From contig CBDHHR010000808.1 in assembly GCA_965263245.1 (NCBI GenBank), positions 1-64,000 on the forward strand: a stretch of 64,000 bases of DNA. Reading direction: 5' to 3'. Source of the stretch: DT-68 sp965263245. Its GTDB lineage: Bacteria; Bacillota_I; Bacilli_A; Mycoplasmatales; Metamycoplasmataceae. Position numbers and translations under genes: made by a program. Each line of letters opens with the position of its first letter. Position 1 is the first letter of the stretch. Shown in pieces: positions 25,216 to 39,004 of this stretch. The notes under the pieces were generated by a model, which had not been told where the DNA came from, made no database searches, and saw only the letters and a list, made by a program, of their open reading frames with translations.

Positions 25216-28200
25216 GTTGGTAGGTGAGTGTACAGTTGGTACGGGAGAGGACATTTGGTAGGGGAGAGGATAGTTGGTAGGTGAGAGGACAGTTGGTAGG
25301 TGAGAATACAGTTGATAGGGGAGAGTACATTTCGTAGGTGAGAGTACATTTGGTAGGGAAGAGTACAGTTGGTAGGTGAGAGTACAGTTGGTAGGTGAGA
25401 GGAGAGTTGGTAGGGGAGAGGACAGTTGGTAGGGGAGATGTCTGTTGGTAGGTGAGTGTACAGTTGGTAGGTGAGAGTACAGTTGGTAGGTGAGAGTACA
25501 TTTGGTAGGTGAGATGACAGTTGGTAGGTGAGAGGACAGTTGGTAGGGAGATCTTTTGGTAGGTGAGTGTACAGTTGGTAGGTGAGAGTACAGTTGGTAG
25601 GTGAGAGTACAATTGGTATGTGAGAGGACAGTTGGTAGGTGAGAGTACAGTTGGTATGTGAGAGGACAGTTGGTAGGTGAGACGACAGTTGGTAGGGGAG
25701 AATACAGTTGGTAAGTGACAGTACAGTTGGTAGGTGAGAGGACAGTTGGTAGGGGAGAGGACAGTTGATAGGGAACAGTACAGTTGGAGGGGAGAGTACA
25801 GTTGGTAGGTGAGAGTACAGTTGGTATGGGAGAGGACAGTTGGTTGGTTGATAATACAGTTGGTAGGGGAGAGTACAGTTGGTAGGTGAGAGGACAGTTG
25901 GTAGGTGAGAGTACAGTTTGTTGGTGAGAGGACAATTGGTAGGTGAGAGGACAATTGGTAGGTGAAGGTACAGTTGGTAGGGGAGGGTACAGTTGGTAGG
26001 TGACAGTACAGTTGGTAGGTGAGAAGACAGTTGGTAGGTGAGAATACAGATGGTAGGGGAGCGTACATTTGGTAGGGGAGAGTACTGTTCGTAGGTAAGA
26101 GTACATTTGGTAGGGGAGAGTACAGTTGATAGGTGAGAGTACAGTTGGTAGGTGAGAGTACTGTTCGTAGGTGAGAGTACATTTGGTAGGGAAGAGTACA
26201 GTTGGTAGGTGAGTGTACAGTTGGTAGGGGAGAGTACAGTTGGTAGGTGAGAGGACAGTTGGTAGGGGAGAGGACAGTTGGTAGGGGAGGTACAGTTGGT
26301 AGGTGAGAGTACAGTTGGTAGGTGAGTGTACATTTGGTACGGGAGAGGACAGTTGGTAGGGGAGAGGATAGTTGGTAGGTGAGAGGACAGTTGGTAGGGG
26401 AGAATACAGTTGATAGGGGAGAGTACATTTCGTAGGTGAGAGTACATTTGGTAGGGAAGAGTACAGTTGGTAGGTGAGAGTACAGTTGGTAGGTGAGAGG
26501 AGAGTTGGTGGGGGAGAGGACAGTTGGTAGGGGAGATGTCTGTTGGTAGGTGAGTGTACAGTTGGTAGATGAGAGTACAGTTGGTAGGTGAGAGTACATT
26601 TGGTAGGTGAGATGACAGTTGGTAGTGAGAGGACAGTTGGTAGGGGAGAGATCTGTTGGTAGGTGAGTGTACAGTTGGTAGGTGAGAGTACAGTTGGTAT
26701 GTGAGAGGACAGTTGGTAGGTGAGAGTACAGTTGGTATGTGAGAGGACAGTTGGTAGGTGAGACGACAGTTGGTAGGAGAGAATACAGTTGGTAAGTGAC
26801 AGTACAGTTGGTAGGTGAGAGGACAGTTGGTAGGGGAGAGGACAGTTGATAGGGAACAGTACAGTTGGAGGGGAGAGTACAGTTGGTAGGTGAGAGTACA
26901 GTTGGTATGGGAGAGGATAGTTGGTTGGTTGATAATACAGTTGGTAGGGGAGAGTACAGTTGGTAGGTGAGAATACAATTGGTAGGGGAGAATACAGTTG
27001 GTAGGTGAGAATACAGTTGTATGTGAGAGGACAGTTGGTAGGTGAGACGACAGTTGGTAGGGGAGAGGACAGTTGATAGGGAACAGTACAGTTGGAGGGG
27101 AGAGTACAGTTGGTAGGTGAGAGTACAGTTGGTATGGGAGAGGACAGTTGGTAGGTGAGAGTACAGTTGGTAAGGGAGAGGACAGTTGGTAGGGGAGAGT
27201 ACAGTTGGTAGGTGAGAGTACAGTTGGTAGGTGAGTGTACAGTTGGTACGGGAGAGGAAAGTTGGTAGGGGAGAGGATAGTTGGTAGGTGAGAGGACAGT
27301 TGGTAGGGGAGAATACAGTTGATAGGGGAGAGTACATTTCGTAGGTGAGAGTACATTTGGTAGGGAAGAGTACAGTTGGTAGGTGAGAGTACAGTTGGTA
27401 GGTGAGAGGAGAGTTGGTAGGGGAGAGGACAGTTGGTAGGGGAGAGGTCTGTTGGTAGGTGAGTGTACAGTTGGTAGGTGAGGGTACAGTTGGTAGGTGA
27501 GAGTACATTTGGTAGGTGAGATGACAGTTGGTAGGTGAGAGGACAGTTGGTAGGGGAGAGATCTGTTGGTAGTTGAGTGTACAGTTGGTAGGTGAGAGTA
27601 CAGTTGGTAGGTGAGAGTACAATTGGTATGTGAGAGGACAGTTGGTAGGTGAGAGTACAGTTGGTATGTAAGAGGACAGTTGGTAGGTGAGACGACAGTT
27701 GGTAGGGGAGAATACAGTTGGTAAGTGACAGTACAGTTGGCAGATGAGGGGACAGTTGGTAGGGGAGAGGACAGTTGATAGGGAACAGTACAGTTGGAGG
27801 GGAGAGTACAGTTGGTAGGTGAGAGTACAGTTGGTATAGGAGAGGACAGTTTGTAGGTGAGAGTACAGTTGGTAAGGGAGAGGACAGTTGGTAGGTGATA
27901 GTACAGTTGGTAGGTGAGAGGACAGTTGGTAGGAGAGAGTACAGTTTGTTGGTGAGAGGACAATTGGTAGGTGAGAGGACAATTGGTAGGTGAGAGTACA
28001 GTTGGTAGGGGAGGGTACAGTTGGTAGGTGAGAGTACAATTGGTAGGTGAGAAGGCAGTTGGTAGGGGAGAATACAGATTGTAGGGGAGCGTACATTTGG
28101 TAGGGGAGAGTACAGTTCGTAGGTAAGAGTACATTTGGTAGGGGAGAGTACAGTTGATAGGTGAGAGTACAGTTGGTAGGGGAGAGAACAGTTCGTAGGT

Positions 28201-29271
28201 GAGAGTACATTTGGTAGGGAAGAGTACAGTTGGTAGGTGAGTGTACAGTTGGTAGGTGAGAGTACAGTTGGTAAGTGAGAGGACAGTTGGTAGGTGAGAG
28301 GACAGTTGGTAGGCGAGAGGACACTTGGTAGGGGAGAGTACAGTTGGTAGGTGAGTGTACAGTTGGTAGGTGAGAGTACAGTTGGTAAGTGAGAGTACAG
28401 TTGTTAGGTGAGAGGACAGTTGGTAGGGGATAGTACAGTTGGTAGGGGAGAGTACAGTTGGTAGGGGAGAAGATAGTTGGTAGTTGAGAGGACAGTTCGT
28501 AGGGGATAGTACAGTTGGTAGGTGAGAGGACAGTTGCTAGATGAGAATACAGTTGGCAGGGGAGAGTACAGTTGGTGTGGGAGAGATCAGTTGGTATGTG
28601 AGAGGACAGTTGGTAGGTGAGAATACAGTTGGTAGGTGAGAGTACTGTTCGTAGGTGAGAGTACATTTGGTAGGGAAGAGTACAGTTGGTAGGTGAGTGT
28701 ACAGTTGGTAGGGGAGAGTACAGTTGGTAGGTGAGAGGACAGTTGGTAGGGGAGAGGACAGTTGGTAGGGGAGAGTACAGTTGGTAGGTGAGAGTACAGT
28801 TGGTAGGTGAGTGTACATTTGGTACGGGAGAGGACAGTTGGTAGGGGAGAGGATAGTTGGTAGGTGAGAGGACAGTTGGTAGGTGAGAATACAGTTGATA
28901 GGGGAGAGTACATTTCGTAGGTGAGAGTACATTTGGTAGGGAAGAGTACAGTTGGTAGGTGAGAGTACAGTTGGTAGGTGAGAGGACAGTTGGTAGGGGA
29001 GATGTCTGTTGGTAGGTGAGTGTACAGTTGGTAGGTGAGAGTACAGTTGGTAGGTGAGAGTACATTTGGTAGGTGAGATGACAGTTGGTAGGTGAGAGGA
29101 CAGTTGGTAGGGGAGAGATCTGTTGGTAGGTGAGTGTACAGTTGGTAGGTGAGAGTACAGTTGGTAGGTGAGAGTACAATTGGTATGTGAGAGGACAGTT
29201 GGTAGGTGAGAGTACAGTTGGTATGTGAGAGGACAGTTGGTAGGTGAGACGACAGTTGGTAGGGGAGAATA

Positions 29272-32200
29272 CATTTGGTAAGTGACAGTACAGTTGGTAG
29301 GTGAGAGGACAGTTGGTAGGGGAGAGGACAGTTGATAGGGAACAGTACAGTTGGAGGGGAGAGTACAGTTGGTAGGTCAGAGTACAGTTGGTAGGTGAAA
29401 GAACAGTTGGTATGTGAGAGTACAGTTGGTAGGTGAGATGACAATTGGTAGGTGAGAGGACAATTGGTAGGTGAAAGAACAATTGGTAGGGAAGAGTACA
29501 GTTGGTAGGGGAGAGGGCAGTTGGTAGGGGAGAGGGCAGTTGGTAGGGGAGAGTACAGTTGGTAGGGGAGAGGACAGTTGGTAGGGGAGAGTATAGTTGG
29601 TAGGTGAGAGTACAGTTGGTAGGGGAGAGTACAGTTGGTAGGGGAGAGGGCAGTTGGTAGGGGAGAGGATAGTTGGTAGGAGTGAGTACAGTTGGTAGGG
29701 GAGAGTACAGTTGGTAGGGGAGAGGACAGTTGGTAGGGGAGAGTACAGTTGGTAGGTGAGTGTACAGTTGGTATGGGAGAGAAAAGTTGGTAGGTGAGAG
29801 GACAGTTGGTAGGGGAGAGTACAGTTGGTAGGTGAGAGGACAGTTGGTATGTGAGAGGACAGTTGGTAGGGGAGAGTACAGTTGGTAGGGGAGAGGACAG
29901 TTGGTATGTGAGAGGACAGTTGGTAGTGGAGAGTACAGTTGATAGGGGAGAGGATACTTGGTAGGTGAGAGGACAGTTGGTAGGGGAGAATACAGTTTGT
30001 AGGGGAGAGTACATTTGGTAGGGGAGAGTACAGTTTGAAGGTCAGAGGACAGTTAGTAGAAGAGACGACAGTTGATAGGTGAGAGTACAGTTGGTAGGTG
30101 AGAGTACAGTTCGTAGGTGAGAGTACATTTGGTAGGGAAGAGTACAGTTGGTAGGTGAGTGTACAGTTGGTAGGGGAGAGTACAGTTGGTAGGTGAGAGG
30201 ACAGTTGGTAGGGGAGAGGACAGTTGGTAGGGGAGAGTACAGTTGGTAGGTGAGAGTACAGTTGGTAGGTGAGTGTACAGTTGGTACGGGAGAGGACATT
30301 TGGTAGGGGAGAGGATAGTTGGTAGGTGAGAGGACAGTTGGTAGGTGAGAATACAGTTGATAGGGGAGAGTACATTTCGTAGGTGAGAGTACATTTGGTA
30401 GGGAAGAGTACAGTTGGTAGGTGAGAGTACAGTTGGTAGGTGAGAGGAGAGTTGGTAGGGGAGAGGACAGTTGGTAGGGGAGATGTCTGTTGGTAGGTGA
30501 GTGTACAGTTGGTAGGTGAGAGTACAGTTGGTAGGTGAGAGTACATTTGGTAGGTGAGATGACAGTTGGTAGGTGAGAGGACAGTTGGTAGGGGAGAGAT
30601 CTTTTGGTAGGTGAGTGTACAGTTGGTAGGTGAGAGTACAGTTGGTAGGTGAGAGTACAATTGGTATGTGAGAGGACAGTTGGTAGGTGAGAGTACAGTT
30701 GGTATGTGAGAGGACAGTTGGTAGGTGAGACGACAGTTGGTAGGGGAGAATACAGTTGGTAAGTGACAGTACAGTTGGTAGGTGAGAGGACAGTTGGTAG
30801 GGGAGAGGACAGTTGATAGGGAACAGTACAGTTGGAGGGGAGAGTACAGTTGGTAGGTGAGAGTACAGTTGGTATGGGAGAGGACAGTTGGTTGGTTGAT
30901 AATACAGTTGGTAGGGGAGAGTACAGTTGGTAGGTGAGAGGACAGTTGGTAGGTGAGAGTACAGTTTGTTGGTGAGAGGACAATTGGTAGGTGAGAGGAC
31001 AATTGGTAGGTGAAGGTACAGTTGGTAGGGGAGGGTACAGTTGGTAGGTGACAGTACAGTTGGTAGGTGAGAAGACAGTTGGTAGGTGAGAATACAGATG
31101 GTAGGGGAGCGTACATTTGGTAGGGGAGAGTACTGTTCGTAGGTAAGAGTACATTTGGTAGGGGAGAGTACAGTTGATAGGTGAGAGTACAGTTGGTAGG
31201 TGAGAGTACTGTTCGTAGGTGAGAGTACATTTGGTAGGGAAGAGTACAGTTGGTAGGTGAGTGTACAGTTGGTAGGGGAGAGTACAGTTGGTAGGTGAGA
31301 GGACAGTTGGTAGGGGAGAGGACAGTTGGTAGGGGAGAGTACAGTTGGTAGGTGAGAGTACAGTTGGTAGGTGAGTGTACATTTGGTACGGGAGAGGACA
31401 GTTGGTAGGGGAGAGGATAGTTGGTAGGTGAGAGGACAGTTGGTAGGTGAGAATACAGTTGATAGGGGAGAGTACATTTCGTAGGTGAGAGTACATTTGG
31501 TAGGGAAGAGTACAGTTGGTAGGTGAGAGTACAGTTGGTAGGTGAGAGGACAGTTGGTAGGGGAGATGTCTGTTGGTAGGTGAGTGTACAGTTGGTAGGT
31601 GAGAGTACAGTTGGTAGGTGAGAGTACATTTGGTAGGTGAGATGACAGTTGGTAGGTGAGAGGACAGTTGGTAGGGGAGAGATCTGTTGGTAGGTGAGTG
31701 TACAGTTGGTAGGTGAGAGTACAGTTGGTAGGTGAGAGTACAATTGGTATGTGAGAGGACAGTTGGTAGGTGAGAGTACAGTTGGTATGTGAGAGGACAG
31801 TTGGTAGGTGAGACGACAGTCGGTAGGGGAGAATACATTTGGTAAGTGACAGTACAGTTGGTAGGTGAGAGGACAGTTGGTAGGGGAGAGGACAGTTGAT
31901 AGGGAACAGTACAGTTGGAGGGGAGAGTACAGTTGGTAGGTCAGAGTACAGTTGGTAGGTGAAAGAACAGTTGGTATGTGAGAGTACAGTTGGTAGGTGA
32001 GATGACAATTGGTAGGTGAGAGGACAATTGGTAGGTGAAAGAACAATTGGTAGGGAAGAGTACAGTTGGTAGGGGAGAGGGCAGTTGGTAGGGGAGAGGG
32101 CAGTTGGTAGGGGAGAGTACAGTTGGTAGGGGAGAGGACAGTTGGTAGGGGAGAGTATAGTTGGTAGGTGAGAGTACAGTTGGTAGGGGAGAGTACAGTT

Positions 32201-35200
32201 GGTAGGGGAGAGGGCAGTTGGTAGGGGAGAGGATAGTTGGTAGGAGTGAGTACAGTTGGTAGGGGAGAGTACAGTTGGTAGGGGAGAGGACAGTTGGTAG
32301 GGGAGAGTACAGTTGGTAGGTGAGTGTACAGTTGGTATGGGAGAGTACAGTTGATAGGGGAGAGGACAGTTGGTATGTGAGAGGACAGTTGGTAGTGGAG
32401 AGTACAGTTGATAGGGGAGAGGATACTTGGTAGGTGAGAGGACAGTTGGTAGGGGAGAATACAGTTTGTAGGGGAGAGTACATTTGGTAGGGGAGAGTAC
32501 AGTTTGAAGGTCAGAGGACAGTTAGTAGAAGAGACGACAGTTGATAGGTGAGAGTACAGTTGGTAGGTGAGAGTACAGTTCGTAGGTGAGAGTACATTTG
32601 GTAGGGAAGAGTACAGTTGGTAGGTGAGTGTACAGTTGGGAGGGGAGAGTACAGTTGGTAGGTGACAGGACAGTTGGTAGGGGAGAGGACAGTTGGTAGG
32701 GGAGAGTACAGTTGGTAGGTGAGAGTACAGTTGGTAGGTGAGTGTACAGTTGGTACGGGAGAGGACATTTGGTAGGGGAGAGGATAGTTGGTAGGTGAGA
32801 GGACAGTTGGTAGGTGAGAATACAGTTGATAGGGGAGAGTACATTTCGTAGGTGAGAGTACATTTGGTAGGGAAGAGTACAGTTGGTAGGTGAGAGTACA
32901 GTTGGTAGGTGAGAGGAGAGTTGGTAGGCGAGAGGACAGTTGGTAGGGGAGATGTCTGTTGGTAGGTGAGTGTACAGTTGGTAGGTGAGAGTACAGTTGG
33001 TAGGTGAGAGTACATTTGGTACGTGAGATGACAGTTGGTAGGTGAGAGGACAGTTGGTAGGGGAGAGATCTTTTGGTAGGTGAGTGTACAGTTGGTAGGT
33101 GAGAGTACAGTTGGTAGGTGAGAGTACAATTGGTATGTGAGAGGACAGTTGGTAGGTGAGAGTACAGTTGGTATGTGAGAGGACAGTTGGTAGGTGAGAC
33201 GACAGTTGGTAGGGGAGAATACAGTTGGTAAGTGACAGTACAGTTGGTAGGTGAGAGGACAGTTGGTAGGGGAGAGGACAGTTGATAGGGAACAGTACAG
33301 TTGGAGGGGAGAGTACAGTTGGTAGGTGAGAGTACAGTTGGTATGGGAGAGGACAGTTGGTTGGTTGATAATACAGTTGGTAGGGGAGAGTACAGTTGGT
33401 AGGTGAGAGGACAGTTGGTAGGTGAGAGTACAGTTTGTTGGTGAGAGGACAATTGGTAGGTGAGAGGACAATTGGTAGGTGAAGGTACAGTTGGTAGGGG
33501 AGGGTACAGTTGGTAGGTGACAGTACAGTTGGTAGGTGAGAAGACAGTTGGTAGGTGAGAATACAGATGGTAGGGGAGCGTACATTTGGTAGGGGAGAGT
33601 ACTGTTCGTAGGTAAGAGTACATTTGGTAGGGGAGAGTACAGTTGATAGGTGAGAGTACAGTTGGTAGGTGAGAGTACTGTTCGTAGGTGAGAGTACATT
33701 TGGTAGGGAAGAGTACAGTTGGTAGGTGAGTGTACAGTTGGTAGGGGAGAGTACAGTTGGTAGGTGAGAGGACAGTTGGTAGGGGAGAGGACAGTTGGTA
33801 GGGGAGAGTACAGTTGGTAGGTGAGAGTACAGTTGGTAGGTGAGTGTACATTTGGTACGGGAGAGGACAGTTGGTAGGGGAGAGGATAGTTGGTAGGTGA
33901 GAGGACAGTTGGTAGGTGAGAATACAGTTGATAGGGGAGAGTACATTTCGTAGGTGAGAGTACATTTGGTAGGGAAGAGTACAGTTGGTAGGTGAGAGTA
34001 CAGTTGGTAGGTGAGAGGAGAGTTGGTGGGGGAGAGGACAGTTGGTAGGGGAGATGTCTGTTGGTAGGTGAGTGTACAGTTGGTAGATGAGAGTACAGTT
34101 GGTAGGTGAGAGTACATTTGGTAGGTGAGATGACAGTTGGTAGTGAGAGGAGAGTTGGTAGGGGAGAGATCTGTTGGTAGGTGAGTGTACAGTTGGTAGG
34201 TGAGAGTACAGTTGGTATGTGAGAGGACAGTTGGTAGGTGAGAGTACAGTTGGTATGTGAGAGGACAGTTGGTAGGTGAGACGACAGTTGGTAGGAGAGA
34301 ATACAGTTGGTAAGTGACAGTACAGTTGGTAGGTGAGAGGACAGTTGGTAGGGGAGAGGACAGTTGATAGGGAACAGTACAGTTGGAGGGGAGAGTACAG
34401 TTGGTAGGTGAGAGTACAGTTGGTATGGGAGAGGATAGTTGGTTGGTTGATAATACAGTTGGTAGGGGAGAGTACAGTTGGTAGGTGAGAATACAATTGG
34501 TAGGGGAGAATACAGTTGGTAGGTGAGAATACAGTTGTATGTGAGAGGACAGTTGGTAGGTGAGACGACAGTTGGTAGGGGAGAGGACAGTTGATAGGGA
34601 ACAGTACAGTTGGAGGGGAGAGTACAGTTGGTAGGTGAGAGTACAGTTGGTATGGGAGAGGACAGTTGGTAGGTGAGAGTACAGTTGGTAAGGGAGAGGA
34701 CAGTTGGTAGGGGAGAGTACAGTTGGTAGGTGAGAGTACAGTTGGTAGGTGAGTGTACAGTTGGTACGGGAGAGGAAAGTTGGTAGGGGAGAGGATAGTT
34801 GGTAGGTGAGAGGACAGTTGGTAGGGGAGAATACAGTTGATAGGGGAGAGTACATTTCGTAGGTGAGAGTACATTTGGTAGGGAAGAGTACAGTTGGTAG
34901 GTGAGAGTACAGTTGGTAGGTGAGAGGAGAGTTGGTAGGGGAGAGGACAGTTGGTAGGGGAGAGGTCTGTTGGTAGGTGAGTGTACAGTTGGTAGGTGAG
35001 AGTACAGTTGGTAGGTGAGAGTACATTTGGTAGGTGAGATGACAGTTGGTAGGTGAGAGGACAGTTGGTAGGGGAGAGATCTGTTGGTAGTTGAGTGTAC
35101 AGTTGGTAGGTGAGAGTACAGTTGGTAGGTGAGAGTACAATTGGTATGTGAGAGGACAGTTGGTAGGTGAGAGTACAGTTGGTATGTAAGAGGACAGTTG

Positions 35201-36789
35201 GTAGGTGAGACGACAGTTGGTAGGGGAGAATACAGTTGGTAAGTGACAGTACAGTTGGCAGATGAGGGGACAGTTGGTAGGGGAGAGGACAGTTGATAGG
35301 GAACAGTACAGTTGGAGGGGAGAGTACAGTTGGTAGGTGAGAGTACAGTTGGTATAGGAGAGGACAGTTTGTAGGTGAGAGTACAGTTGGTAAGGGAGAG
35401 GACAGTTGGTAGGTGATAGTACAGTTGGTAGGTGAGAGGACAGTTGGTAGGAGAGAGTACAGTTTGTTGGTGAGAGGACAATTGGTAGGTGAGAGGACAA
35501 TTGGTAGGTGAGAGTACAGTTGGTAGGGGAGGGTACAGTTGGTAGGTGAGAGTACAATTGGTAGGTGAGAAGGCAGTTGGTAGGGGAGAATACAGATTGT
35601 AGGGGAGCGTACATTTGGTAGGGGAGAGTACAGTTCGTAGGTAAGAGTACATTTGGTAGGGGAGAGTACAGTTGATAGGTGAGAGTACAGTTGGTAGGGG
35701 AGAGAACAGTTCGTAGGTGAGAGTACATTTGGTAGGGAAGAGTACAGTTGGTAGGTGAGTGTACAGTTGGTAGGTGAGAGTACAGTTGGTAAGTGAGAGG
35801 ACAGTTGGTAGGTGAGAGGACAGTTGGTAGGCGAGAGGACACTTGGTAGGGGAGAGTACAGTTGGTAGGTGAGTGTACAGTTGGTAGGTGAGAGTACAGT
35901 TGGTAAGTGAGAGTACAGTTGTTAGGTGAGAGGACAGTTGGTAGGGGATAGTACAGTTGGTAGGGGAGAGTATAGTTGGTAGGGGAGAAGATAGTTGGTA
36001 GTTGAGAGGACAGTTCGTAGGGGATAGTACAGTTGGTAGGTGAGAGGACAGTTGCTAGATGAGAATACAGTTGGCAGGGGAGAGTACAGTTGGTGTGGGA
36101 GAGATCAGTTGGTATGTGAGAGGACAGTTGGTAGGTGAGAATACAGTTGGTAGGTGAGAGTACTGTTCGTAGGTGAGAGTACATTTGGTAGGGAAGAGTA
36201 CAGTTGGTAGGTGAGTGTACAGTTGGTAGGGGAGAGTACAGTTGGTAGGTGAGAGGACAGTTGGTAGGGGAGAGGACAGTTGGTAGGGGAGAGTACAGTT
36301 GGTAGGTGAGAGTACAGTTGGTAGGTGAGTGTACATTTGGTACGGGAGAGGACAGTTGGTAGGGGAGAGGATAGTTGGTAGGTGAGAGGACAGTTGGTAG
36401 GTGAGAATACAGTTGATAGGGGAGAGTACATTTCGTAGGTGAGAGTACATTTGGTAGGGAAGAGTACAGTTGGTAGGTGAGAGTACAGTTGGTAGGTGAG
36501 AGGACAGTTGGTAGGGGAGATGTCTGTTGGTAGGTGAGTGTACAGTTGGTAGGTGAGAGTACAGTTGGTAGGTGAGAGTACATTTGGTAGGTGAGATGAC
36601 AGTTGGTAGGTGAGAGGACAGTTGGTAGGGGAGAGATCTGTTGGTAGGTGAGTGTACAGTTGGTAGGTGAGAGTACAGTTGGTAGGTGAGAGTACAATTG
36701 GTATGTGAGAGGACAGTTGGTAGGTGAGAGTACAGTTGGTATGTGAGAGGACAGTTGGTAGGTGAGACGACAGTTGGTAGGGGAGAATA
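29272..36789. repeat. HOR copy 5, full length
   Basis: This copy is 7,518 bp, the same length as copy 2. Block starts are 29272, 30753, 31836, 33222, 34304 and 35233, giving identical block lengths to copy 2. It differs from copy 2 by substitutions only, for example gttggtagggg near 29881 against gttgatagggg, and ggtaggtgagaatac near 33917 against ggtaggggagaatac. No broken units were seen, so an intact copy sits between irregular ones (3, 4 and 6). Confidence 0.94.
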
Positions 36790-37494
36790 CATTTGGTAAG
36801 TGACAGTACAGTTGGTAGGTGAGAGGACAGTTGGTAGGGGAGAGGACAGTTGGTAGGGAACAGTACAGTTGGAGGGGAGAGTACAGTTGGTAGGTCAGAG
36901 TACAGTTGGTAGGTGAAAGAACAGTTGGTATGTGAGAGTACAGTTGGTAGGTGAGATGACAATTGGTAGGTGAGAGTACAATTGGTAGGTGAAAGAACAA
37001 TTGGTAGGGAAGAGTACAGTTGGTAGGGGAGAGGGCAGTTGGTAGGGGAGAGGGCAGTTGGTAGGGGAGAGTACAGTTGGTAGGGGAGAGGACAGTTGGT
37101 AGGGGAGAGTATAGTTGGTAGGTGAGAGTACAGTTGGTAGGGGAGAGTACAGTTGGTAGGGGAGAGGGCAGTTGGTAGGGGAGAGGATAGTTGGTAGGAG
37201 TGAGTACAGTTGGTAGGGGAGAGTACAGTTGGTAGGGGAGAGGACAGTTGGTAGGGGAGAGTACAGTTGGTAGGTGAGTGTACAGTTGGTATGGGAGAGA
37301 AAAGTTGGTAGGTGAGAGGACAGTTGGTAGGGGAGAGTACAGTTGGTAGGTGAGAGGACAGTTGGTATGTGAGAGGACAGTTGGTAGGTGAGAGTACAGT
37401 TGGTAGGTGAGAGGACAGTTGGTATGTGAGAGGACAGTTGGTAGTGGAGAGTACAGTTGGTAGGTGAGAGGACACTTGGTAGGTGAGAGTACAG

Positions 37495-37630
37495 TTGGTA
37501 GAGTACATTTGGTAGGGGAGAGTACAGTTTGAAGGTCAGAGGACAGTTGTAGAAGAGACGACAGTTGATAGGTGAGAGTACAGTTGGTAGGTGAGAGTAC
37601 AGTTCGTAGGTGAGAGTACAGTACAGTTGG
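37495..37630. repeat. Broken units, block A of copy 6
   Basis: A join gttggtagagtacattt near 37497 replaces the usual aggggagaatac and tttgtagg units. A 1-bp loss gives gttgtagaag near 37546 where intact copies read gttagtagaag. Near 37617 gagtacagtacag removes most of one or two units. Confidence 0.78.
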
Positions 37631-39004
37631 TAGGTGAGTGTACAGTTGGTAGGGGAGAGTACAGTTGGTAGGTGACAGGACAGTTGGTAGGGGAGAGGAC
37701 AGTTGGTAGGGGAGAGTACAGTTGGTAGGTGAGAGTACAGTTGGTAGGTGAGTGTACAGTTGGTACGGGAGAGGACAGTTGGTAGGGGAGAGGATAGTTG
37801 GTAGGTGAGAGGACAGTTGGTAGGTGAGAATACAGTTGATAGGGGAGAGTACATTTCGTAGGTGAGAGTACATTTGGTAGGGAAGAGTACAGTTGGTAGG
37901 TGAGAGTACAGTTGGTAGGTGAGAGGAGAGTTGGTAGGGGAGAGGACAGTTGGTAGGGGAGATGTCTGTTGGTAGGTGAGTGTACAGTTGGTAGGTGAGA
38001 GTACAGTTGGTAGGTGAGAGTACATTTGGTAGGTGAGATGACAGTTGGTAGGTGAGAGGACAGTTGGTAGGGGAGAGATCTTTTGGTAGGTGAGTGTACA
38101 GTTGGTAGGTGAGAGTACAGTTGGTAGGTGAGAGTACAATTGGTATGTGAGAGGACAGTTGGTAGGTGAGAGTACAGTTGGTATGTGAGAGGACAGTTGG
38201 TAGGTGAGACGACAGTTGGTAGGGGAGAATACAGTTGGTAAGTGACAGTACAGTTGGTAGGTGAGAGGACAGTTGGTAGGGGAGAGGACAGTTGATAGGG
38301 AACAGTACAGTTGGAGGGGAGAGTACAGTTGGTAGGTGAGAGTACAGTTGGTATGGGAGAGGACAGTTGGTTGGTTGATAATACAGTTGGTAGGGGAGAG
38401 TACAGTTGGTAGGTGAGAGGACAGTTGGTAGGTGAGAGTACAGTTTGTTGGTGAGAGGACAATTGGTAGGTGAGAGGACAATTGGTAGGTGAAGGTACAG
38501 TTGGTAGGGGAGGGTACAGTTGGTAGGTGACAGTACAGTTGGTAGGTGAGAAGACAGTTGGTAGGTGAGAATACAGATGGTAGGGGAGCGTACATTTGGT
38601 AGGGGAGAGTACTGTTCGTAGGTAAGAGTACATTTGGTAGGGGAGAGTACAGTTGATAGGTGAGAGTACAGTTGGTAGGTGAGAGTACTGTTCGTAGGTG
38701 AGAGTACATTTGGTAGGGAAGAGTACAGTTGGTAGGTGAGTGTACAGTTGGTAGGGGAGAGTACAGTTGGTAGGTGAGAGGACAGTTGGTAGGGGAGAGG
38801 ACAGTTGGTAGGGGAGAGTACAGTTGGTAGGTGAGAGTACAGTTGGTAGGTGAGTGTACATTTGGTACGGGAGAGGACAGTTGGTAGGGGAGAGGATAGT
38901 TGGTAGGTGAGAGGACAGTTGGTAGGTGAGAATACAGTTGATAGGGGAGAGTACATTTCGTAGGTGAGAGTACATTTGGTAGGGAAGAGTACAGTTGGTA
39001 GGTG

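Larger units (their letters stand above)
21970..29271. repeat. HOR copy 4, irregular first half
   Basis: This copy is 7,302 bp. Block starts are A 21970, B 23421, A' about 24495, B' 25705, B'' 26786 and C 27715. A is 1451 bp, B 1074 and A' 1210, all short of the reference. B' is 1081 bp through a 1-bp loss near 26290. B'' and C are full length (929 and 1557). A private substitution near 28449 restores a standard gagtacag where other copies read gagtatag. Confidence 0.9.
17765..29482 (-). other. Longest open frame, judged non-coding
   Basis: On the - strand a frame is open for 3,905 codons, from an ATG at 29482 to a TAA at 17765. I do not call it a gene. The reverse complement of the consensus unit contains no TAA, TAG or TGA in any frame, so any frame stays open until a rare variant such as gtcagag, ttagtag or ctagatg creates a stop. 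ATGs arise only from variants containing cat. The product is an endless cycle, TNCTLTYQLYSPLPTVLSP with substitutions, in all three frames. The frame runs straight through the scrambled stretches, where register changes have no consequence. Similar frames recur in each HOR copy, for example 6381 down to 106. Confidence 0.85.
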